The notes below the pieces were generated by a model. The model did no database searches. It had not been told where the DNA came from and worked only from the letters and a program-made list of their open reading frames with translations. Position numbers and translations under genes: made by a program. Shown here piece by piece: positions 12,058 to 23,385 of a DNA stretch of 64,000 nt (positions are counted from its first letter, which is position 1; every line of letters starts with the position of its first letter). The DNA is from Marchantia polymorpha subsp. ruderalis (lineage: Eukaryota; Streptophyta; Marchantiopsida; Marchantiales; Marchantiaceae): NCBI GenBank assembly GCA_037833965.1, contig AP031356.1, positions 9,570,501 to 9,634,500 of the forward strand. The letters run 5' to 3'.

Positions 12058-13154
12058 TTTCATGTAAGGTAACGAAAAATGTGGAGATGACTGATAAAAT
12101 TTGTAATGTTATTCCAATTCTAAATTATTATCCTAATTTATAAAGCTAAATTTATGAATCACATAAACAAAATATAATAAAAACCAACTTAGATTGCTAA
12201 AATTAGACATGATAAATAACAAAAAATATCTAAATCACTTTTACAACGCTAAAATTCTGATATCTAAATTTTTTTTTAATCTCGTAATATAATTATCTAA
12301 AATATATTGGATTGTGATTTCCTATAAAATATCATAGTAGAGTATGTATCATAACTACTTTTTTTTTAAATACAGGACATTTAATTTTTGAAATGAACAT
12401 AAATTTTATGTCATTTCATTGAAATGATTGCAATTTAATTTTTAAACTAATATTTAAATAAATAAATTGATAAATAACACATTAAATCCTATCAATCAGA
12501 AACTTTTTATTTTTTGTAATTTTTTAAATGCTTTTCTTCACACATGAAATCTATCATATCAAATATCAACATGATTATTATCTTTATGGACAATACATAA
12601 ATTCAAAATCAATATTGATACACTACTTTTGTTTCTATCTACATAAAATAATATAACAATTTAATAATTTACATTACTTTTTCATCAGATAGAAAAATAC
12701 ATAACATATAATATTCTCAAAAAAGAATCAAAAAATTTCAAACAATGTGCTTAAAACATAACATTAAATAATTTCCATGTTGCATAAAATTTATTTCATA
12801 ATTAAAAAATGTTAAATTAATATTTTTTTCTTTGTCATCATTGTAGTTCATAACCTCAGCCTAATGCAATATCTGTCTTCATTATGTTATCAATGCATAA
12901 AACGTTCAAATTAATATCATCTTTGGTGTTGTATTTGTTTTGCATATACAAAACTATATTATTCATCAATTAAATGAAATTATTCCTGTTTTTTTGCTAA
13001 AGAAATTGTTTGAATTCAATTGTATCAAACTAATCATGGCATGAAATATATTGTAACATTAAACTCACTGTTGCTACTCCTATATAGATCAAACTGTAAA
13101 TTTTTTTTCTTATTTTGAATATATGTCTCAATAAAATTATCCAATCCATAATAA

Positions 13155-13550
13155 AGTAGTGAGTAGCTAGTTAGACCTCAGTTTATGCTAATTATCCCTC
13201 ATCCTACAAGTTATTCCCCTCATCGCTTGACCTTCACCTCATGCCATTTACTTTCAAGCTTCATGTTTAATGCTCATACTACCATCTTAGTTCCTTAGGT
13301 TCGATATTCATCTAATGAAGTAATGTACATGTCAGCAACTAAAGATGTGGAGTAAGAATCTAGGACGGGGTTAGTGCACGTTATGTGAGGACAATTATAA
13401 GTGTCTCTGGTTCTGCCAAAGCCACAAGTGCCTTGTTCTCAAAGGATCAAAGGTAAAATCCATGCAATGCACATTACTTGTCATAATAGTAGTCAACAGG
13501 TTGAGGGTGAGGGGTACTTAGCATAAAGTGAGTGATAACTAGTCATTCCC
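13155..13550. mobile_element. Small TIR element (MITE-like), about 390 bp
   Basis: The left end (about 13163-13207: TAGCTAGTT, then CTCAGTTTATGCTAATTATC and CCTCATCC) is matched in inverted orientation by the right end (about 13501-13543: GTGAGGGGTACTTAGCATAA, then AGTGAGTGATAACTAGT). The same terminal sequence bounds the larger element at 13726-14664. I could not fix a target-site duplication, so the exact ends and superfamily are uncertain. There is no transposase frame. Confidence 0.6.
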
Positions 13551-13725
13551 ATATAGTATTGTTGTATTATTAACACAAAGCCTTATAGGTTGCACTCTTC
13601 ATCAATAGCTACAAGCTTAAATCCAATACAAGTATATGTGAGCAAAAGGAGTAAGATAGTATGTATCTTGCATCTTTTTTTTCGCTAATCTTCCTTCATC
13701 GAGATTTGTTTTGATGATGTATCTT

Positions 13726-14664
13726 GTGGGGCTAGTTAACCCTCACTTTGGGCTAATCATCTCTCATCCTAGTATACGATAGACCAGAATTGGTCCAAGG
13801 TTATAAGTGCAAGTGGATTGAGTTTATGACTCTTCTTACATGGCTGGCCTCCTCGCAAACAAACTGCGGTGGCCACTTAACTCCGCTGCTATGGACTGCC
13901 CGCAATACGCCGGCACCTTGAACTCACGCAGCAGTTCAATTGGGCTCGGCTCATCCTCCAACTGGTCTAATCTAACCAAATGCTTGCTCCTGCGGCTTTC
14001 GTTGGCTTGACGGCACTTGGGCGAGGCGGGTGATGGATGTGTGAGCCAATCGCTAAGATCATCGAGCAGTGACGGAAAGCTCTCGATGTGCACACCGTGA
14101 TAAATTCTAGAATATGTAACTGCGAAGAAAATGTTTACTCTTACTATTGGCTGTTGCAACTGATTGAATGAGTGAGTGAATCAATTGACAAGCTCTCCAG
14201 TCGGAGGTTCGGCTCCTGTTGGATACTTGGTCAACCTTTACCTTCCAAGTAGAAGCCTCGTCCCGATAAGGATCGAAGGTCTTGCTCCTGGTACTTACTT
14301 CCTACTTCGCCCCTCTCTCTCCCTCCCTCCTCAACTCCGTTGGCTCACACATATATCCCCTGCCCCGCCCTAATGCCATCAGGCTAGCCCACCACATCGC
14401 CGCAATCCACATTCATGCCAGCGGCATTCGGTCAGATCAGATGAGCAGGAGGACGAGCCGAGTTCAGCTAAGAGGGTCAAAGGTGCGTGCGGGTTGCGGG
14501 TTGTTCACAGCGAGATACAGTGCCCACCGTAGTTTGAGGAGTCCGACCATGTCAGAAGAGACATAAACTGAATACACTGTCACCTATAACCTTAGACCAA
14601 TCCTGGTCGACCTTATACTATGGTGAGAGATGATTAGCCCAAAGTGAATGATAACTAGCACCTC
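13726..14664. mobile_element. TIR element with GC-rich interior, about 940 bp
   Basis: Inverted terminal repeats of about 85 bp lie at 13726-13812 and 14578-14664 and match at roughly 80%. Shared blocks include CACTTTGGGCTAATCATCTC, then GACCA with ATTGGTC and AAGGTTATA. The interior from about 13840 to 14560 is markedly more GC-rich than the AT-rich DNA outside, and holds open frames on both strands (for example 14159-13836 minus, without an ATG start) that I do not recognise. No transposase is seen, so the element would be non-autonomous. The interior could be captured host sequence. Confidence 0.65.
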
Positions 14665-15889
14665 CTTTTTTTGACATTATTATTACAGATTTCAAAAATA
14701 CATAAAGGATTATCATATACTTAATTCATCTCTTATGATATCTCACTTCTTGATGACAACCAAAGATATAGTCAATTTTCAAGCAATTTTCAAAACCTTC
14801 CCCATATCCTCCCACGCTACTTTCTTGATACCAGATCAGGGAATTCGAACTTTATAAGGTTCATTACTACACCTGCATTCCTAAGCTTTTCATGATCCAC
14901 CAAAAGTGCATCTCTAAAATGTATTTCATAATATCAATGTTTAATTATTGAACATACCAAAATAAGTCCTTCATGGCGAGAAGTCGTACATATCTGATCT
15001 GTTTTCTAATCTATTTCTGCCTTCCTTCCATACTGCGGACGGATATATGAAGTGTTTAATGGAGATTTTAGGAACTCTATTAATCTGATAATGAAGGACA
15101 CTTTTATGCACGTTCTCTTAGAGGAATAAAGAAAAGCCTTTTCAAATCTTCAGAGCATCATATTCTCACACAACACTAATTACATAACGTTCTCAATTAC
15201 TTGGGAAGGTATCTCAGGTGGTGGAGTGCTCGCGTGATGTGCGAAAGTCTCGGGGACCGATATTCCACCTTTCCAAGTGCGCTGCAATATTGAGTACGCA
15301 ACGGATGAAGTTTGTGGGTGCATGCATCGGTTATTTTGATGCTTTCTTCCCATATAAAAATGTCATCTGAACAAAATATTATATACCAAAATTGGCAAAT
15401 TAGAAAATACAAACTTCCCATCCTTCTGGGGCCTAGCTCCACCTAAGTCCTTTGAACTCATCCGTGTGCAACGTGATGCCCCTCCTTTTGCTATATTGCT
15501 TGGACCACATTTCTTTGATTCCAACCCTGGAAGTACATTTCCAACTTATCATATGTACCTTCTACGTACGGGACTGAATTTCTTCTATCATAACTTCTAT
15601 CATAATTCATTGTGACTATAACATATATATGGCCAAAACTCACATAGTCAGTGTACTTTATCAATATCATATAGCTGAATTTAGTAGAACAATATGTAAC
15701 AAAGAAAACTTTAAAATAAATTTTGTAAGAAATCACGTGAAATGTTCTTGAATCCCTTAAAAGAGATCTTAACCTTAAAAACTTTTGCAATACTAACTGA
15801 AGACAATTTTCAATCTGATTGTATGAATAATTAATTTCAATGTGGCTTGGCCATATTCAGATGAATTGAAGTAGTATACACTATGATAC
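14665..15889. other. Gene-free stretch
   Basis: AT-rich, with no recognisable coding sequence. Short open frames on the minus strand (about 15197-15790) carry no domain I know. Confidence 0.45.
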
Positions 15890-17046
15890 ATCTAGACACT
15901 TTGGCTGTGTTTTGTAACTAGAATCAGATGAGAAAAAACATGAAGAAATCTAAAGTTATGATAGTGGACACTAGATTCAAATTCCACTTCTATAACAAGT
16001 ATCTACAATTAGAAGAGATGAAGAGTTATAAATATCTAGTTAATGATTTCTCTTATGATTATAATTTGACACTTTGCGTGAAAAAAAGAATAGAATGTGT
16101 TTACAAAGCTCTATATTTATTTTTAAATCAATATAGAAGAGCTCATCTTGGGTTTTGGAGTCTTAGTAAATTTTTATTTATGAGTTCACAATTATATGGA
16201 TCCCAAGTGTGGGATTTTGTTTGTAGAAGACAGGTTGGGAGCATGTGGAGAGTGTGAAAAATATCTTTCTACAAGAAGAATTGGATGTAAGATTCCAAAC
16301 TCCATATACTTTTTTTTGCGAAAACAGGTTGTCTAGCTCTAGAGGATGAAGCTCTATATTTGACCATCGCATATATTAGAAGAGTAAGATCTCTTGATGC
16401 TTCTTGATTTTCTCTTCAAACTTTGTGTGCCATATGTACCAATGGGGTGGGTAACAAATGTAGTAACTTGGTCTTTGAGGTGGAATGTGGCGGAACGAGA
16501 TTAGGACTTGCAACCTATGGCAGTCCCCTAACTTTTACAAGAGGAATTTTTCAGCATTATTTGGAGAAGACAAGACACCAAAATGTAGTAATATCAACTT
16601 CATGTGAATCTTATGCTTGTTTACTATGAACAAGAATATCTATTTGCAAGAATCTCTACGTCTTTACATCATATTATCGCTGGGCCCAGATGTGGATCTC
16701 ATAGTCAACGTCATGAAATATTAAGTTGGTTTATTATTGATAGGATTGAACGTATTTGTAGATTATGTGATGATGTATATATTGAAGATGAATAGCATGT
16801 ATTTGTTACTTGTCTTAGGTATGAAGAGATTTGACTTGCTCATCATATAGATGTGGAGAATTTGCATTTTTTATTGCAGCTAGTTTTATTTTAATTAGGT
16901 TGTTATATTAGTAACATCATTGATTACCTTTGGCACTAGCTAGAAATTTATCTTTGGGGTATTTTTCCTTATTCGTGGTTTTTTTCTTGTATTGCGTGTT
17001 TCAGCCATTTGACCCTTTAGATTCATGAGCTTGATCTATTTACCAT
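15890..17046 (+). mobile_element. 5'-truncated LINE, second copy of the same family
   Basis: Nucleotide similarity to the LINE at 3646-6931 begins near 15890 (GACACT, then TTTTGTA, AATCAGATG and GACACTAGATTC align). The open piece at 15928-16257 reads KVMIVDTRFKF, then MKSYKYLV, FKALY-like VYKALYLFLNQ, and LYGSQVWDFV, the end of the RT and the start of the C-terminal region. FLQEELDVRFQTPYTFF follows in another frame. The 3' end carries the same GCTTGATCTATTTACCA as the first copy. The 5' half, including the endonuclease and the RT catalytic blocks, is absent. I found no clear target-site duplication. Confidence 0.82.
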
Positions 17047-20000
17047 ACAACGGTTCAGAGTTATTTAAAAAAAACTGAACTTACTAGATATATATGTGAT
17101 CATGCTTATATTAGTCAGTAGATTAAATAAGCTAAATCAACTTAATTTAATCTCATCAGGAAAGTTAGTTTGGACGGTTGGTAGTTTTCCACCAAAAAAA
17201 ATTCTTCCAAATTTCACTCATGGCAAGACAACTCTGGGTAGATACTCTAAACTCATCTAAAGAATGTATCTATACTCAAAAACAATCTCATAAATTGCAT
17301 TCAGCGCTACATTGAGGAGATTTACCATCAAAGCCATACTGATTGCTAGAGGTAACGCTAGTATCTCTTATAAAAGTGTTCTACAAGAGGGCAATGCTCT
17401 AAATGGAACTTATCACTTCCAATGGTTAGTTTAGTTTAGAAGGGGCAAAAACATGCAGATTTACACAAAGCAGAGTAATTCATCTCAGACACATGTGCTT
17501 CCAAGCATTTCAAGACATTGTACGTCCACATCGCACCATCTTTGCTAGGAACCAATCTTTAGGATTTAAAATTCACCAAGAGCTGTCAGCTTGTACACTC
17601 AGTTGGGTCAGAAGTGCACATCAAACACCTCTCTCCTTTCGACTTCACGATACATATGCCCTATTGAGAGATGGGAAATCTACTTTCCACACAGTGTACT
17701 AATTGCTTTGGAAATGGAATCATGGTTCTCTACTTTCGATTTGAATCACATAACTCGCCGTGCAAGATAGTTGACATTTGCGACCAGCATTAATCTGGAC
17801 TACTGCATTTTAGTACATTTTGGTAATATAGGCGCTGGCCTACATAGTCGCCTAAATTAGGCATGCCTGTATATATGCGTTGTTAGTGTATACTATGCAG
17901 TTATCAATCTCGCTTGGCATGGAAACTCTGAAAAAATAGTCTACAACTTACTACTCAATTAAGCACTAATTAATGATAGTAAGGAGTTTAAGTTCTACCG
18001 TCTCAGGCGACTTTCATACTGTGAGGATTGAAAATGACTTGAATTTGGTGAATTTTGTTAACAGTTTCGTCGAATGTACCCGTAAGTTTAATGATTAATT
18101 GGGGTTTCACTTGCCATAAACTGGTCCGGAAGTTAATAGCGGCCATTCTAAAGACATCTACTAAGATTTCTCTTCGCTTTCTATCCTTCCTACACTGTGC
18201 ATTCTATATGAGCTTTTAATGTACTATACGAAATGACAACTATAATATTTCAGCTATTCATGTCACTTTTTTTTACTTACAACGTTTCACAATGAGTGTT
18301 TCGTATGTTAAAGGTCTGTGACTATGGAGTTGAACGTACTCGAGATATATATGTCCTGCCTTATGAAGGAAGGCCAGAGGAGTAAATTCGTGCATGCATA
18401 TGGCGGTCCTTTCACTTACCACACAACTTAAATGTGCTGCATGTTGTAGACGGATATTTTACCGCAAACAGCTACCTCCAATCAGGCGTACAGTATGCAG
18501 GCACTTCAACTTTCACATCTATAGTTCCCGTTTCCCGATATTATGAACACGTAAATGTATCCAAAGAGTGAAGATAAGAATTATACTGTACAATGCGCAA
18601 ACTCTTCGCCGGTAGTCTCTTGCGTACTAAGATTTGAAAGTACGAGTTTCTAGATTCAATGAATGCGCCTAACGAGATTGTTGTGGAATATGTGATTTGA
18701 CTGCCATGAAAAGTGTGCCAGCTTGAGTACAGTGGGGGTCCGAGTGGATGAGACTTGTACGGAGTCTTCAAGTTATGAGCTAATCTGTCAGGGCCGAGAG
18801 ACCGAGCTAAAAGTGAGGCCGCTGCAGGCACCAAACCGTTATTTGTTGGCTACATCATCAAATAATCAAGCATTTGGTCTACCGACTTGAGTCTCTAGAT
18901 CGGAGAAGCAGGAGATGTATGATCGTATATTTCGATATGATCACACATGTTGGGACAGACCTGATTGGAGATTGGGGTTGTGATACAGTTCGGCGACTTC
19001 AGATTTTCGTTCGTACGACCGACGTAACCATCAGCCCCATTCTGTCCGCCGATCTTTCTCCTGGAGTAGTTTATATCCGTACGGACCCTGTGATTGGATG
19101 CATTCCAATATGTCAAATTGGAGGAATCGTCGGACTGTTGAGACATTCTTTAAATTACAGCAGTGTTGTCATCAACTCAGAGGCACATAGGTTCCTTCGT
19201 CACCTTACACACATCGGTCAGTGTACTTGTGGGGTTCTGAGCTCCAGTCCGTAACATCGAAATCCCGCGAAGGAATACCTTTGGGCTCCCCCAGTGGGTC
19301 CTGGAGGCTGGACCGGGTGAGATTTCCCACGTTCCTGGAAAATTCAGGTCAAGTTTCAGTACACGCTCACAGCGAACATGTACAACGAAGTCAAAAAAGA
19401 GCTCAGGATGATGACAAAAGTTTCGTTAGGGCCATTTCGAAAAAGGCAACTAGTTGGCCGTATGAACGATCGCATGGTTTAGAGAACAGAAGAATGTGCA
19501 TCCGAGGTGTAGGTGCGAATGATGCCTGAGTGACTGAGGAGAGAATTTACAAAGTAGAAGAACCCGCTGCTAACCTTCCCCAAAAGCTACCTGCTGTACT
19601 TGCCGCTATCATGACATTACCTTAAGATGGTCACTATGCGATCCAGATGATAGCTACAGATAGATAGCTCAAGTGATACTTCCTTGATCAACGCCCCACG
19701 GAAAGAAAGACCGAGTTCCTATAATACAAAGGGAGAAACTTTGTCGGATATCGCCCTCCCTCGTCTTACAGCTTTAGACAAATAAACAAACAATTTTCCT
19801 TTATGATTGGAGAGCACGAAAGTCTTCAACCAACCTCAGGAGGCCGCGGCAAAAACGATAAACAAGAGTTGCAATCGTACTGACGGCTGAAGAAAACACG
19901 AGGCTTGCCGGACCTTCACTCACACCGTCCTTTCTCTCCATGGCAGCACATGCCAGCCTCCCTAAAAGACACGCTCCTGTAGTCTTCCAATGTGCACGCA

Positions 20001-22620
20001 GTTCCCTGCACCTTTAAGCCGCACCTCCCAACAGCTCCCTCCGGACCGTCCACGGCGAAACAACAGAGCACGGTACATACCTTCGGGTCCCTGCCAGTCT
20101 ACAACTCGACAGTTACGTTTCCTCTCGCATTGAAAACACATCGCGGGCCGGGTGCTAGAAGATGGTGACGATCGATCGGGAGAACGACCGACACGGTCTG
20201 TGAGTGTCTGCGGATCCCGTGCATGATCCGGCTATTTCCAACTTTGCAAGCTGGAGCCAGTTCCCGCTTGAATGAGGGAGGTACCGGCAACAGAGTACGG
20301 GAGTCCTTGGACAGGCTAGTCTAAGTAAAAGCCAAAATGAAGGACACGAGATGGAACTCACTGGATGATGCGAGTGACAGAATCAGCCCCAGAATGGAAT
20401 CTAGAGAGTGTTCCGGCCTTCCTCAGAGTATCTCGTTGGAATCTGAAGGTACAACTACCTCTCCTTTTCTCTCGACGTTGACAAAATATTTCGTACATAT
20501 GGAGGTCCCGCGTGTTTTTCCTGCTCACAGAGGTTCCCCGTGGAAAAAAACGTTCGCTTGTGACTCAAGGCGGAATGGATTACTGCTAACATTCTCAGAT
20601 TTCCTCTAGGAGTCAGCACATGTTGGCTCGGGAAAATGAACAGAGGATGTACCCTACGTAGGCTCATACACACACTACTAGCCAACTGAAACTCCCACCG
20701 ATGCTGCCAGTCAACAGATTCCCAACTGTATCCAAATCTTCCCCACACTTGTGTGTACTGCAACCTGGTAGCCAAGACCGAGTCCATGACTCCATCTCCG
20801 TGCTCCCCAGGAGCCTCCTCCCATATACCCTTAGCACGTGCTTCTGCCACACCGCAAATCTTTCGAAGCCCGGGAATATGGCCCTACCCTCAGCATCCGT
20901 TCCCAGATCTGATTCCAGTCTGGAGTCCAGCCCTCCCTCCCTCCCTCCCTCCCTCCAGGTGGAGGTCGGCTCACGACCTGCGACCTGCAGCAGTAAGTCT
21001 ATTTTCTAGAAGGTCAGTGGGTGAAGCCCGACCTACTCCGTCTCGGCTTTGACAACGACCAAACATACCTTTCGTGCACCGGGGGAGGAGAGAATGCGCT
21101 TGGTCTTTGACCGGGTGAAAGGAAAGTGCACAAGTGAGAGGGGAGGCCTGCTGCGGCCCGCAGGTCCTGGATGGGAAGGTGTGCTCGCCCGGAGGAAATT
21201 GTACAGACCTGGGAGTCGCGCTTGGTCGGCGAACCGGGGGGTGGTACGGTACGAAGGCGCGAGTGAGTGTTCACTCATAGGAGCAATGCGAGATTCAGAT
21301 CTTCCATGTTGAACGGGATGTCGACATCTCTGCGAAGCGTATCAATGTCCACTAAATGTCGACGCTGAAAAGAGCCTAACGACTTTCGACCGCTGGCTCA
21401 CGGCACCTTAACTGTTCCGTTCAGCTACCCCTGCGCATTCGACAGGCTGCTTCGCGAGAGATTTCATCACCGCACATTTCTTCCTGGGCTGTGAGCTGCG
21501 CAACGACTCGATGAACTGAAATTTCTCCCGAACGAACATTCGAGAGGAGTTCAGCCTGCTCGTACTGTCCGCACCTTTCAGTAGAGGTGCCTTCGTCGCT
21601 TGTCGTGTAAAACCGAAGCTTTCATCCGCCCAAAGCTCCACATACCTGGCTAGGGTTCACGCGTTCCACTTGACACCACAGAACGCAATCTTATCGACCA
21701 TTCCTGAAAACCATATCCGCAAGCTGGATGTGTGCATCTTCGTTTCCCACTCCATGAGACCTCGCTCAATGGGCATTTCCCCTTTCTCCACCCTGACTTA
21801 CTTACAAGTTCCATTTCCGTATCTGTCACTTCCACGTTCTCTCGACATACAATTATGGCGCAATATGCTATACCTTCCATCTGATTCGACTGGAATTGCT
21901 AGTAAACTCGGCTCGGACAGACAAGCAGGTCACGGTCCACTACATCTGTAGTATCCAGCCGTACAATCGCTGCGTTCGTCCATCCCAGAATTCGGCCGAC
22001 AAACATCGACAGTGGTAGCAGCAAAATTATCCATCATGTTGACGAGGTGAGCTGTCAAGTCGAGGACAAATTGATGATCGGAGAACTGACAATCCACAAC
22101 GAGCGTTTCTTCCTCTTAACTATCAGAAATGTAACGGTTCCTTGATATGAATTGGGGCAAGGCGGCACGAGCATCACTGAGAAAATGAGCAGCAAGATGA
22201 TTTGACAGCAAAATTTACGGACCACGAAAATGGACAGACGGAGAGCGACTCCACGGGCAAACAAACATTCAAAAAGGCAATAAAATCTGAAGCGAGTCCG
22301 TGTCGGATTGTGAATTGGACTTCCTGGATTATGGACATGATTGAAGTTACAAGTCCCACTACAACTAGCCTCTCTACGGCAGGACTTCGTGGTGAGAGCT
22401 ATGATGCCTGATTTCCCTCACCGCGCAACGTGATTCCACAACTTCAACAGAGTTCATCTGAATTATTCGAACTGTGCAAACTCTCGACTCGAAATGAAAT
22501 GATGCAGGTGATAACGGCTGGGAACGAGCTCAGGTCTCTTCTGCCGTCTCAGTACCGACTTGGCATTCGATCCTAAAAATTACGGACCACTGACTGAATA
22601 GACTTACTATCTGGTACAAT
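17047..22620. other. Gene-free stretch upstream of carbonic anhydrase 3' end
   Basis: No gene is recognised over 5.5 kb. Sequence is AT-rich to about 18.5 kb, then of intermediate GC. Several open frames of 80-130 codons near 18.9-19.5 and 20.1-21.6 kb overlap on opposite strands without domain content. A CCCT microsatellite sits at 20931-20956. Confidence 0.4.
20931..20956. repeat. (CCCT)n microsatellite
   Basis: About six tandem CCCT units. Confidence 0.9.
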
Positions 22621-23385
22621 TTAGGCCGAGGAGTTGAAGTCCCACTTGGAGAAGCTTCCCTCGATGTGGTCGTAGTATCCTCCGTGTAGGGACACCTTGC
22701 CCTGGTTCACGGCCTCCTCGACGAACGGGTAGGACATGAGGTTGTTGAGAGAATTGTTGACGGATTCCTTCTCGCAGGTCTTGCACACGACATCGACCGA
22801 CTCGTCCTTGCATTGCGCATTGACGATGGCGCGGGCGGGCTTTCCGATCTCCATCCACCTCTCGATGAAGGTGGTCTTGTAGTCACCATCTTCGGGCACC
22901 ATCTTCACCAGAGCTCCGATTCCTCCACATGCACGGTGACCGACGACGAGAATGTGGTCGACCTTCAGGTGCAGGACGGCGTACTCGACGGCGCATCCCA
23001 TGCTGGGGTTTCCTTCCTTCTCGAAGGGGGGGACCACGTTGGCGACGTTGCGGATGACGAAGGCATCTCCGGGCGACAGGTTGAAGATCTGGGTCGGGCA
23101 CACTCGCGAATCGGCGCAGGCGATGATCATGAACTTAGGCCATTGGCCGGTTTTGAGCTTGCTGGTGAGCTCGGTGTTCTTCAGGTACACTTGCTTCTTG
23201 AACGACTCGAATCCATTCTTCAACTTGTCGAAGGCCGACTGTCCCTCGCTCTGTTCCTCGACGCTCAAATTCTCCAAATCCGCCAAAAGCTCCTCGAGCT
23301 TGGCAGCTACCGCACCGCTCAACTCAGGCTTCTTCTCGATAACGGCCTGAATTCGTGCTTCGACGTCCTGCACTGTGGGTGACAT
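22621..23385 (-). CDS. Beta carbonic anhydrase, intronless
   Basis: Predicted to interconvert CO2 and bicarbonate. The 254-residue protein has the plant beta-class features: CADSR at 90-94 (zinc ligand C90, catalytic D92-R94 dyad), VVGHRACGGI at 147-156 (zinc ligands H150 and C153), RNVANVVPP at 112-120, CEKESVNNSL at 204-213 and the C-terminal GGYYDHIEGSF. The N-terminal 80 residues form a charged helical region. I chose the ATG at 23385: an in-frame stop lies about 55 bases upstream with no earlier ATG. No chloroplast transit peptide is visible, so a cytosolic enzyme is inferred. The frame ends TAA at 22621. Land-plant beta-CA genes usually have several introns; this one has none. A GC-rich region at about 23.4-23.95 kb lies upstream and may hold the promoter. 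Confidence 0.95.
   Translation of the reverse strand: MSPTVQDVEARIQAVIEKKPELSGAVAAKLEELLADLENLSVEEQSEGQSAFDKLKNGFESFKKQVYLKNTELTSKLKTGQWPKFMIIACADSRVCPTQIFNLSPGDAFVIRNVANVVPPFEKEGNPSMGCAVEYAVLHLKVDHILVVGHRACGGIGALVKMVPEDGDYKTTFIERWMEIGKPARAIVNAQCKDESVDVVCKTCEKESVNNSLNNLMSYPFVEEAVNQGKVSLHGGYYDHIEGSFSKWDFNSSA

Larger units (their letters stand above)
9591..13154. other. Gene-free, increasingly AT-rich stretch
   Basis: No gene is recognised. Sequence from about 11.1 kb to 13.1 kb is strongly AT-rich with no long open frames. It includes a short hairpin at 9762-9792 and a diverged tandem duplication at 11650-12057. Confidence 0.45.

Noticed and set aside
13836-14159. 107-codon minus-strand frame inside the larger TIR element, considered as a transposase
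   Set aside because: It lacks an ATG start and any DDE-type or zinc-finger motif. It more likely reflects the GC-rich interior.
20455-20850. 131-codon minus-strand frame
   Set aside because: No recognisable domain, overlaps several other frames on both strands, and I could not attach it to neighbouring exons.
22813-23382. 189-codon open frame antisense to the carbonic anhydrase
   Set aside because: It is a shadow of the GC-rich carbonic anhydrase coding sequence on the other strand and has no domain of its own.
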